Shown here one piece after another: positions 51,893 to 59,900 of a stretch of DNA of 64,000 nucleotides. Origin of the DNA: Marinoscillum luteum (GTDB lineage Bacteria > Bacteroidota > Bacteroidia > Cytophagales > Cyclobacteriaceae). Position 1 is the first letter of the stretch, and each line of letters begins with the position of its first letter. The notes beneath the pieces are model-generated. The model saw only the letters and a program-made list of their open reading frames with translations, was not told where the DNA came from and made no database searches. The position numbers were made by a program, and so were the translations under genes. Location of the stretch: positions 247,638 through 311,637 of the forward strand of contig NZ_JBIPKE010000011.1 in assembly GCF_044005705.1 (NCBI RefSeq). The letters are read 5' to 3'.

Positions 51893-53886
51893 AGAACTTA
51901 TTAATCATAACATTGATAGCGGCAAGCTCCTCGGCCTATGCACAGTTTCCTTGTGAAAACGGCATGTCAGGCGGCACCTATCCCTGCAATCAAATCACCC
52001 TGATGAGCCATCTGGCACCAGAGGAGATAGATGCGGTAGAGCATCATGGAAATTACCTCAATGACATTTGGGGCTGGACAGACGCTGAGTCCGGGAGTGA
52101 ATATGCACTGGTTGGCCTGGTGGACGGAGTAGCTTTTGTGGATGTGACCGTGCCTACCAACCCTGTATACTTAGGCAAGCTACAGGAGAGTGCCACCTCC
52201 AATGGACGAGTGAGCAGAATTGGAGATGTGCAACATGGAAAATCGAGCTGGCGTGACATCAAAACCTTCAAAGATCACGCCTTCATAGTGAGTGACGTAA
52301 ACGGAGCACATGGCATGCAGGTATTGGACCTGACCAAACTCCGGGGACTGGATGGCAGCACCACCGTAAAATTCAAAGCTGATGCCCAGTATGAAGAATT
52401 CGGATCTGCGCATAACATTGTGATCAACGAGGAAACCGGTTTTGCCTATGTAGTCGGGGTATCTGATGGTGGCACAAAATGCAGTGGCGGCCTGCATGTC
52501 ATTGACATCAACGACCCCAAGAATCCTGCATTTGTGGCTTGCTTTAGCACTGATGGATATACACATGATGCCCAGTGTGTCATTTATCAGGGACCAGACG
52601 CTGACTATCAGGGTCAGGAAATATGCTTCAACTCCAACGAAGACACTTTTACCATTGTGAATGTGGATGACAAAGACAACATGTCCATGATCAGCCGCAC
52701 CGGATATGATCAGGTTTCTTACACTCACCAGGGATGGCTCTCAGAGGATCATCGCTTTTTCCTGTCAAATGACGAGTTGGACGAAAATGCTTTTGGGTTC
52801 AACCCACGTACACTCATCTGGAATATAGAAGACCTGGATGCACCCGTACTTATTGGCGAATATTACAACAATGCCGCGGCCATAGACCACAACCTGTATA
52901 CCCACAATGGACTGGCTTTTGAATCCAATTATTTCAGTGGCCTGAGGGTACTGGATTTAGCCCAGGTGGCTGATGGCAAACTCAGAGAACGAGCATTCTT
53001 TGACACGTACCCAGACGCTGATGCCATTGAATTTGGCGGTACCTGGAGCAATTACCCCTATTTCGAAAGTGGCACAATCATCGTATCCGACATGAACAAC
53101 GGACTGTTTGTCTTACAGCTCGATTTGGAGGAGGACATCATAGCCACTCACCCTGCCGATATGGAAGGGTGTGAGAATGAAGAACTCTCATTTGTGGTGG
53201 CCGCAACAGGCACTACCAACTCCTATCAATGGCAGCGGTTTGACGGTAAGACATATGTCAACCTCACGAACAACGATCAAGTGAGTGGCACTCAAACCAA
53301 TGAGCTGAAAATCATGGCTCAAAATAACTACCAGGGAGATATTCTGAGATGTAAAATCACGGAGACCAATGGTACCCTTCACTACACTTTTCCTAGCTCT
53401 TATGAGATCAAGGGAGAACCTCTGGAGGTGGCGTTCAGCTTTGAGGAGACCACACCAGGTTCCGTGCAGTTCACCAATGAGAGTACTGGCGCCCAATCCT
53501 ACTCCTGGGATTTTGGGGATGGTAGCACCTCCGACGAGGAGAACCCCATTCATACATTCGAATATGGAGTCTTTAATGTAACCCTCACTGTGACCAACGA
53601 GTGTGAAACAGCTGAGCTGACCAAGGAGACCTTTGTGGTAACAGGACTGGATGATCAGTCAAGGTATTTCAATGTATTCCCAAACCCCTCCTCAGACCTG
53701 ATCAATGTTTTCAGTCAGGAGAGCGGAATGCTGGAGATCCGGGATACCTCTGGTAAACTCGTCCGTGAGCAGGCCATTACTCGTGGCGCTCATGTTATTG
53801 AACTTAATCACCTGCGAAAAGGGATTTACTTTATTTCCATCCGTACACCAGAAACCTTTGTGGTGAAGAAGCTCATCATTCAGTAA
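51889..53886 (+). CDS. Choice-of-anchor-B family protein with PKD domain and T9SS type-A sorting domain
   Basis: A 665-residue secreted protein. After the signal peptide (AASSSAYAQ) comes an LVIVD-type repeat region, about residues 35-410 (YALVGLVDGVAFVDVTVPTN, GLHVIDINDPKNPAFVACF, LSEDHRFFLSNDELDE), the choice-of-anchor-B signature. An Ig-like segment follows, then a PKD domain near residues 510-585 (SYSWDFGDGSTSDEENP). The C-terminal type-A sorting domain is FNVFPNPSSDLINVF ... VKKLIIQ. Exported by the T9SS; function unknown. Its 3' end overlaps the convergent M50 gene by 11 bases. Confidence 0.9.
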   Translation: MKNLLIITLIAASSSAYAQFPCENGMSGGTYPCNQITLMSHLAPEEIDAVEHHGNYLNDIWGWTDAESGSEYALVGLVDGVAFVDVTVPTNPVYLGKLQESATSNGRVSRIGDVQHGKSSWRDIKTFKDHAFIVSDVNGAHGMQVLDLTKLRGLDGSTTVKFKADAQYEEFGSAHNIVINEETGFAYVVGVSDGGTKCSGGLHVIDINDPKNPAFVACFSTDGYTHDAQCVIYQGPDADYQGQEICFNSNEDTFTIVNVDDKDNMSMISRTGYDQVSYTHQGWLSEDHRFFLSNDELDENAFGFNPRTLIWNIEDLDAPVLIGEYYNNAAAIDHNLYTHNGLAFESNYFSGLRVLDLAQVADGKLRERAFFDTYPDADAIEFGGTWSNYPYFESGTIIVSDMNNGLFVLQLDLEEDIIATHPADMEGCENEELSFVVAATGTTNSYQWQRFDGKTYVNLTNNDQVSGTQTNELKIMAQNNYQGDILRCKITETNGTLHYTFPSSYEIKGEPLEVAFSFEETTPGSVQFTNESTGAQSYSWDFGDGSTSDEENPIHTFEYGVFNVTLTVTNECETAELTKETFVVTGLDDQSRYFNVFPNPSSDLINVFSQESGMLEIRDTSGKLVREQAITRGAHVIELNHLRKGIYFISIRTPETFVVKKLIIQ

Positions 53887-55048
53887 TCAACTCTGGAATA
53901 TCCAAGATAAAGGGCTGGGGGCTAAAGCATAATATGAAAATGATCAGTGCTACCCAGCCCAATAATTTCCTTTCTACAGAGAGGGGCGTATTGTCGAGCA
54001 CCGGAGGATGCACAATCCCCATAAATCTGCCCAGGAGCAAGCCAAACAAAAGCCAGCCACTATAGCCTTCCCACTGAAAGAGGTAATGCACAATAAACTG
54101 CGCAGAAAACATAATGGCCGCAAACATCCACCGATCCTGCCTGCTCTTAAACATGCTGGCGGAGCAGATAAATAGAAAATATAAATAGGCCCCTATCAAG
54201 ATCAAAAAGTGTAAGGAACTCTCCAGTCCTACATCGGCCATATCCTGAATACTAATCAGCCCCAGACCTGCATAAAATAAGAAGATGGAAAACAAGACCT
54301 TCGACACTTTTTCATGCCGCCTGGCCCCTATCAGGCCAAACAGAATATGTCCACCATCCAGCTGACCAATAGGTAGCAAGTTGAGTGCCGTAAAGAACAG
54401 TGCGAGGTAGCCCGCCAGTAACAAGGGATAGTGGATAATCTCATTGTCATGAGGCATCCTGGCCGGATCCGCTACATATTCCTCAAAGAACCAAAAAATA
54501 GCATTGGAGCCAAAACGAAATGAGGCCGTGCTGTCATTGTCATACACATGATCGGCATAGTCCAGTCCATACTGTTCATACTCCGGATGCACCTGATAGA
54601 TGTACTCTGGCTCAGGCAGATTAGCAAAACCATACCAAATCACCCCTATGGCAATCACAAAACCAGCCAGCGGACCAGAAATCCCAACATCAAAATAGTG
54701 TTTCAGGCTATAAATATGATCCTTGATCCGAATAAATGCACCCATGGTTCCAAAAGATGGGGAGAGAATAAAACCCAGCCACATGGGGATGTAGTATGGG
54801 AGTGTAACCCGAATATTGTGATGGCGTGCCGTAAAGTAGTGGCCAAACTCGTGAAACGTGAGGATCAGCAGAAACGGGATAGAAAACTGAAAGCCACCTA
54901 TGAATTCGTCCCAGGTCATCAATAAATCCTCGTCCACCCACAGTACATATTTGGAGTACATCCACTCGGCGCCCGCCAGCGTGGTGGTGATGATCGTCAG
55001 TAAAAAAAGCCCAATATGAATGAGATGCTGCTTGTGTTTTTTAATCAT
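53876..55048 (-). CDS. Site-2-protease-like (M50) membrane metalloprotease
   Basis: From the ATG at 55046-55048 the protein has 390 residues and starts MIKKHKQHLIHIGLFLL. It has about eight membrane helices. The zinc motif is HEFGH (His66, Glu67, His70) in FLLILTFHEFGHYFTARHHN, and a distal LPIGQLDGGHILFGL carries the third-ligand Asp. The DLDPLAGF-like turn GISGPLAGFVIAIGVIW is also typical. Such proteases cut within or near membranes, often releasing regulators. Its start lies inside the last eight bases of the HAD gene, so translation is coupled. An upstream in-frame start at 55105 is possible but lies within the HAD coding region. Confidence 0.9.
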   Translation of the reverse strand: MIKKHKQHLIHIGLFLLTIITTTLAGAEWMYSKYVLWVDEDLLMTWDEFIGGFQFSIPFLLILTFHEFGHYFTARHHNIRVTLPYYIPMWLGFILSPSFGTMGAFIRIKDHIYSLKHYFDVGISGPLAGFVIAIGVIWYGFANLPEPEYIYQVHPEYEQYGLDYADHVYDNDSTASFRFGSNAIFWFFEEYVADPARMPHDNEIIHYPLLLAGYLALFFTALNLLPIGQLDGGHILFGLIGARRHEKVSKVLFSIFLFYAGLGLISIQDMADVGLESSLHFLILIGAYLYFLFICSASMFKSRQDRWMFAAIMFSAQFIVHYLFQWEGYSGWLLFGLLLGRFMGIVHPPVLDNTPLSVERKLLGWVALIIFILCFSPQPFILDIPELITE

Positions 55049-55670
55049 GAATGAGAATTTCGAATATCTGATCTGGGAACTGTACCTGTTCGGCATTGAT
55101 ACCAACTCCTCTGGCTGCTTCTATGTTTTCTATTTTATCATCCAGAAAAAGTGACCGCTTCGGATCAAAACCCTGATCTTCTATGATGAACTCATAAATG
55201 TAGGCATTGGGCTTCCGGTAGCCAATCAAATGCGAATAGTAAGCCGTATGGGAAAAGTCCTTCATTGGCTTGCCTGCCAGGCTCATCACCATGGAGTCGA
55301 AGTATCGTTCGTGCATGGCGTTGGTGTTGCTGAGGATGAGTACCCGGTGAGTTTCCATGAGCTTCTGCATCAGCTCCAGGCGACCCGACGATATTCCCTT
55401 AATCATCAGGTTCCAGGCGTACTCAAAGTCTGAGAGGGAAATCTGAGAATCAAAAAGCTGATTGATCTCTTCGACAAACTGAGCATCATCGATCTGGCCT
55501 GTTTCGTAGCGGTACAAATACGGTGAACCTACAATCAGCTCCCTCAGGTCCTTGCCACGACCGCTGGTCAGGCGGGAAAACTCCTCAATCACGGCCTGTG
55601 GGTCCAGGTCTACAATGACCTCCCCCAGATCGAAAATAATTGTATCAATTTCTGATAGTCTCTTTGGCAC
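55041..55670 (-). CDS. HAD-family phosphatase (YihX-like)
   Basis: A 209-residue HAD hydrolase. Motif I is IIFDLGEVIVDLD, with the nucleophile Asp; the Gly-Glu-Val that follows is the variant seen in YihX-type sugar-phosphatases and epoxide-hydrolase-like HADs. Motif II is VLILSNTNA. The motif III/IV region is GYRKPNAYIYEFII and RSLFLDDKIENIEAA. The substrate cannot be assigned, though sugar phosphates are plausible for this branch. It is the first gene of a two-gene operon with the M50 protease. Confidence 0.9.
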   Translation of the reverse strand: MPKRLSEIDTIIFDLGEVIVDLDPQAVIEEFSRLTSGRGKDLRELIVGSPYLYRYETGQIDDAQFVEEINQLFDSQISLSDFEYAWNLMIKGISSGRLELMQKLMETHRVLILSNTNAMHERYFDSMVMSLAGKPMKDFSHTAYYSHLIGYRKPNAYIYEFIIEDQGFDPKRSLFLDDKIENIEAARGVGINAEQVQFPDQIFEILIHD

Positions 55671-55674
55671 TTCG

Positions 55675-55705
55675 TTGTTTAATTAGCGGCAAATATCTAA
55701 TATTG
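55675..55705 (+). promoter_or_regulatory. Candidate promoter ahead of the tRNA gene
   Basis: A TTG at 55675-55677 and TAATATTG at 55698-55705 are separated by 20 bases, one mismatch from TAnnTTTG. It lies 109 bases before the mature tRNA. A short hairpin with a T-run (55722-55742) lies between, so the assignment to the tRNA is uncertain. Confidence 0.4.
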
Positions 55706-55721
55706 CACCTCCAAAACAAAG

Positions 55722-55742
55722 ACAGTCGTAAGGCTGTTTTTT
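55722..55742 (+). other. Short terminator-like hairpin upstream of the tRNA
   Basis: ACAGTC (55722-55727) and GGCTGT (55732-55737) pair through a GTAA loop and are followed by TTTTTT. Its layout copies the small terminators found just after the tRNA, suggesting a relic of another tRNA unit. Confidence 0.35.
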
Positions 55743-55813
55743 GTTACAGTGCATCTAGCCGAAAGCGAGAAAGTGCTGGTTCGAGCTGACATCTCGAATA
55801 GAAAAAAACTGTA

Positions 55814-55887
55814 GGGCCTATAGCTCAGTTGGTTAGAGCACCTGACTCATAATCAGGTGGTCCCTGGTTCGAGCCCAGGTGGGCCCA
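55814..55887 (+). tRNA. tRNA with CAT anticodon (elongator Met or lysidine-modified Ile2)
   Basis: A 74-base cloverleaf. The acceptor is GGGCCTA pairing with TGGGCCC, with one U-G pair. The D-arm sequence is AGCTCAGTTGGTTAGAGC, the anticodon stem CCTGA/TCAGG encloses the loop CTCATAA, and the T-arm is CCTGGTTCGAGCCCAGG. The discriminator base is A and CCA is not encoded. The GACTCATAATC anticodon region is identical to that of E. coli Ile2 tRNA, so an isoleucine identity after lysidine modification is plausible. Elongator Met cannot be excluded. A terminator follows nine bases later. Confidence 0.95.
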
Positions 55888-55926
55888 CAAATCTTAACCT
55901 CCGTCAGTTTTGACGGAGGTTTTTTT
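55859..55926 (+). repeat. Direct-repeat copy 1: tRNA T-arm/acceptor end plus terminator
   Basis: This part of the tRNA gene and its terminator recurs at 56220-56303. Copy starts are 361 bases apart. After the insertion in copy 2, the stretch from CGAGCCCAGGTGGG through the hairpin and T-run is matched with only two substitutions seen (C/T in GGGCCC versus GGGTCC, and T/C in AAATC versus AAACC). Confidence 0.9.
55896..55926 (+). terminator. Rho-independent terminator of the tRNA gene
   Basis: AACCTCCGTCA (55896-55906) and TGACGGAGGTT (55911-55921) form an 11-bp perfect stem with a GTTT loop, then a T-run. The GIY-YIG start codon begins at the last base of the T-run, so that gene has no room for its own promoter here. 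Confidence 0.9.
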
Positions 55927-56217
55927 ATGATGGCTACCTACACCTGCTATATCATTTACAGTCAATCGCTGAATCGATACTACGTTGGTGAAACCGAAAA
56001 CATAGATCTGAGGATTTCACAACATAACGACGGTTTTTATAAGAGCGCATTTACCACAAAAACCAACGACTGGGAGTTGTTTCACTTCATAGAATGTGTT
56101 GATAGAAGGCAGGCTCGCCTGATTGAAACACATATCAAAAAGATGAAAAGCAGAAAGTACATTGAGAACCTCAAAAAATATCCGGAAATCAGCAATCTGC
56201 TGAAAATTAAATATTAA
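55927..56217 (+). CDS. GIY-YIG nuclease-domain protein
   Basis: A 96-residue protein consisting of a single GIY-YIG domain. It has YTCYIIYSQSLNRYYVGET for the two name motifs, Arg29 in DLRISQHN as the catalytic Arg, and Glu67 in RLIETHIKKMKS as the metal-binding Glu. A basic tail follows. The ATG at 55927 directly follows the T-run of the tRNA terminator. An in-frame codon inside the tRNA is not a credible start. The gene is the only one in a 361-bp unit bounded by copies of the tRNA 3' end, which suggests a homing or mobile function. It could also be a repair nuclease of the UPF0213/YhbQ type. Confidence 0.88.
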   Translation: MMATYTCYIIYSQSLNRYYVGETENIDLRISQHNDGFYKSAFTTKTNDWELFHFIECVDRRQARLIETHIKKMKSRKYIENLKKYPEISNLLKIKY

Positions 56218-56226
56218 TAGGTCCCT

Positions 56227-56246
56227 GTCCCGATAGCTATCGGGAC
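56227..56246. repeat. Perfect 20-bp palindrome interrupting the second tRNA 3' copy
   Basis: GTCCCGATAGCTATCGGGAC is fully self-complementary. It sits exactly where the first copy has GTT of the T-loop. A near-identical palindrome occurs at 62143-62162. Confidence 0.9.
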
Positions 56247-56271
56247 GAGCCCAGGTGGGTCCACAAACCTT

Positions 56272-56303
56272 AACCTCCGTCAGTTTTGACGGAGGTTTTT
56301 TTT
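56272..56303 (+). terminator. Duplicate terminator after the GIY-YIG unit
   Basis: The same 11-bp stem, loop and T-run as the terminator at 55896-55926, now closing the GIY-YIG gene. Confidence 0.88.
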
Positions 56304-56762
56304 GTGGCTAAGAATTGGACCCATAGCCTAACACAAACGAAAGATTTACGCGTTTCGCTTTCCTGAATACACCTGACCTGATTACTCCATTACACCTGTC
56401 ATGGCCTGGTTAACCATCTGCACGACAAGATTCCGGTATTCTTCGTACCTCAGAAACCGGAATGACGTTTTTCCGCTCCGTCATCCGGCTTTGTACAAGC
56501 ACAGCGAAGCACAAATACCGAGATCTCCAACCCCTTCCTGGAGTTGACTGTAAAACACCAAATCGCCATCTCAAGCTGATGACGAGCCTGAACCTGTCAT
56601 GGTGAGCTCCGTCGAACCATCAGACAGGTTCATGAGAGATGCTTTTCCTTCGGAAAACAAGACCGCAATGTGATTGCCACCGCCTGGGAATGACTTTCTT
56701 TTCCCGTACAGACAACAAGCTGCTATTCAACAGATAAAAGCCGACCTACACCTATGGATAAC
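56304..56762. other. Non-coding region with imperfect palindromic repeats
   Basis: About 460 bases without a credible gene. It holds ATTCCGGT...ACCGGAAT arms around 56430-56470. It also holds a strong hairpin with arms GAACCTGTC (56590-56598) and GACAGGTTC (56623-56631) plus an inner ATGGT/ACCAT. Part of that hairpin, TGAGCTCCGTCGAA at 56603-56616, recurs in reverse complement at 61997-62010, marking it as a dispersed intergenic repeat. Confidence 0.6.
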
Positions 56763-56797
56763 AAAAAAGCCATTTCGATTCTCGAAATGGCTTTTTT
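56763..56797. terminator. Bidirectional terminator downstream of the LamG-cadherin gene
   Basis: GCCATTTCG (56769-56777) and CGAAATGGC (56783-56791) form a 9-bp stem with loop ATTCT, flanked by AAAAAA on the left and TTTTTT on the right, so it works in both directions. It lies 110 bases beyond the stop of the minus-strand gene at 56908. Confidence 0.88.
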
Positions 56798-56907
56798 AAA
56801 GTTGTATAGGTGATTCAGTCAATCACACACAAACTCGAATTTAAAACTAAGATGTAGCTGGCGCTTTTTTGGTCCTAATTAGGTGTTCCACAACGCCTAT
56901 ACTACCA

Positions 56908-59900
56908 CTACTCAAGTATAATTCTGTGCATGCTTACATGACCTGACTGATCCAATAGTTCGATCATGTAAACACCCGCTCTGAGATCTGTCAAATCAAC
57001 CTGCGGACTGGTATGGGTCATCACCAACCTGCCAGAAGCATCAAATATTTTCACTCGCTCCACACCTACTCCTTTGATATTCAGTATCCCTTTTGTCGGG
57101 TTTGGATAGACCACAAGATCGGCGTGACCAACTCCACCCAGGGTCAAGGGCTCCTCTACGTCAATCAAACTGACCGTGATCACGGCTGATGAAGTCAAAG
57201 TGCCATCAGACACTTCCAAGGTCAATATGAAAGCGGGCTGAGTCTCAAAATCCAACTGAGAGGCATCGGCCACAGTCAACTCTACACCATTGCTAATGGC
57301 AAAAGCGCCTGCAGAATTTCCATCTGTAATGGAGATTGTCAAGGCGTCAGAATCCGGATCAGAGACCTCCAACACCCCTACTAAGGTCCCACTCGCTGAT
57401 TCCTCTTCTACAGTAAAAGTGGCCGCTACGATAGCCGGCGCTTCATTTACATCCACCACACTGATGGTCACATTACCCACAGTGGATAAATCACCATCAG
57501 ATATGGTCACACTCAGTGTGAACTCCTGATTGATTTCATAGTCAATAGCATCAGCTACAGCTACCGTAATTACCCCATCTATGCTCATGCTGAAAACATC
57601 ACCCCCATTGCCGGAAGTGATGACATATTCCAACACATCACCCTCTGGATCATTGGCAGCTAATGTACCTACCACCGCACCTACAGGAGAATTCTCATCA
57701 ATTGTAAAGGTTTGATCAGGCAATGAAGGTGCCTGATTACCATCGTCCGTCACAGAGATGGTGATGTCCACGGATCCGCTATTGCTTCCATCCGAAGCCT
57801 CCACTCCTATCAAGAACTCTGGCCGGGTTTCAAAATCCAGGGCAGCCGCATTATTTACGGTCAACTCTCCATCGCTACCAATTGCAAAAGCGTCATCCGA
57901 ATTTCCCGAGGTGATCGCCCAGGTCAAGGTTTCATTTTCAGGATCAAAAGCTGATATAAATCCCAAAGAGGTACCCACTGTTGCGTTTTCAGCTACGGTC
58001 AAGGTCCCTGCAGAGAGTACAGGCACTTCGTTCACATCGACCAGCTCAATAGAGATCAGAGCGGTTGCCTCTGAAGCTCCGTCACTCACAGACACTTCCA
58101 GCTCAAACACCGGAATCGTTTCAAAATCCAGAACTGATCCATCCAACACACTGATACTCCCGGTAGACTCGTCAATTTCGAATGCCCCGAGATCATTACC
58201 AGCCAGAATGGAAAAGAGCATAGGGTCACTTTCCGGGTCGGTAGCCACCACATCTCCTACCACAGTTTCTGCCGGACTATTTTCATCAAGCGTAAAAGTC
58301 TGATCTGCTATTTGAGGAGTTTGATTTGAAGGCGTAACTGTCAACATAAAAGTGGAACTGGCTGTATTGTGCACGGCCTGACCATCATCTGCTGTAACGG
58401 TGAACTCCTGAGTGCCAAACCCATCCGCTACACTGGTGATCGTCACGGTACCAGTTGCAGCATCTATGGCCACATTTGCAAACGCAACTGAAGCCGGGGC
58501 TATGGAATAGGTCACCGTTTGCTCCACTTCATTCGCCGGCACCGGACCTGGAGTTACGGTCACTACCTCTGTACTTGTGAAATCCTGATCAACATTTACA
58601 TCTCCTGAAAGCGAAAACACAGGTGCATCGTTGACAGAGGCAACCTCAATGGTCATGGTAGACGAACTAACGCCAAAGGTGCTTGCATCACCCACTGTGA
58701 AGTCAAAAGTATCTTCACCTGCAAAGTCTGCTCCACCAAAGTACTCCAATAGCTCTATGTCAGCCACAGCTATCTCCTGATCAATTGAAACCAATTGTCC
58801 ATCTAGTGTCAACTCCCCATAAGTCGGTAACAGATTGATCTGAAGACGGCTAAAAGTGGAGCCATTTTGACTGGAATAATTGAAGTCATCAGCCACAAAA
58901 GTCAATATTGAATCCTCCTCCACAGACAAGGTATTGTCCTGAGAGATTGGCCCATTGGAGATGGTAAACATTCTTCGCTCAGCAATACTCCATTTTCCCA
59001 GATCATCCTTCACCCGTATGGAAAGCAAATAATCCCCTTCTACTAAATCACCAAGTCCTATTTCCAGCTGCTCTTCAATAGAAGCACCATTCGCACCCAG
59101 CTCTAGCGCAGTGGCCTGCCCCACTCCTGGATCATCACCAATAAAATATTCTGCACTTACGATCAGCTCAGAAGTGTTCGCTCCGGAAGTTTGCGGCATG
59201 ATGTACAGGGTACGGGCAAATGGAATCCCCCAGACGCCCAGATGGTCTTTTACCCTGACCATCAACTGATGAAATCCCGCCGACAAAGAAGAAACATCTA
59301 TGGTTGCCACCAAATCCAGACTGTCGCTGGCACTGACGTCAACGCTCATACCATTGCCAACACCCGGGTCATTGTCAAAAAAATACTCCACAGCAGTCAC
59401 CGTGCCAGTAGTAGCCCCGGGAGCCTCCGCTAGATCCATGATATAAAAAGTCCGATTGATGTAATAGCTCCACCGACCTAGACCATCCCGGGTCCTCACC
59501 ATTAGCTGATGAAACCCTGCAGATAATGAGGATAAGTCTATTTGCTCAATAATCTCCACAGAGTCCGAGGCGGTAAATGAAATAGAAGTGCCATTGCCAA
59601 CGCCCGGATCGGTATCAAAAAAGTATTCAACATACTGTAGCTGGACATCAGCGGCTACCTCGGAAGCAACAGAAATCAAGGACTGCCTGGTCAGCGCTCT
59701 TGAACGATTGGAGGCATCCGTCACGGTCAAACTGACAGTATAGCTACCTGGCTGAGTGTAAGTGTGGCTCGGGTTGGCTGAAGTAGAAGTAGCTCCATCT
59801 CCAAAACTCCAGGCATAATTCGCAATGCTGGCGTCAGCCGTGGACGCACTACTTGAAAAAGCAACATCCAATGAGCCTGTTCCCGAATGAGCATCCACCG

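Larger units (their letters stand above)
56220..56303 (+). repeat. Direct-repeat copy 2: split tRNA 3' end plus terminator
   Basis: GGTCCCTG (56220-56227) equals the start of the tRNA T-arm region. A palindrome then interrupts it. From 56245 CGAGCCCAGGTGGGTCCACAAA resumes the tRNA sequence, broken here as CGAGCCCAGGTGGG plus TCCACAAA, and continues through the same terminator. It cannot form a functional tRNA, since the D- and anticodon arms are absent. Confidence 0.88.

Noticed and set aside
55814..55887. Calling the tRNA definitely initiator Met
   Set aside because: The acceptor stem begins with a normal G-C pair and the anticodon stem lacks the three G-C pairs of initiator tRNA, so it is an elongator Met or Ile2.
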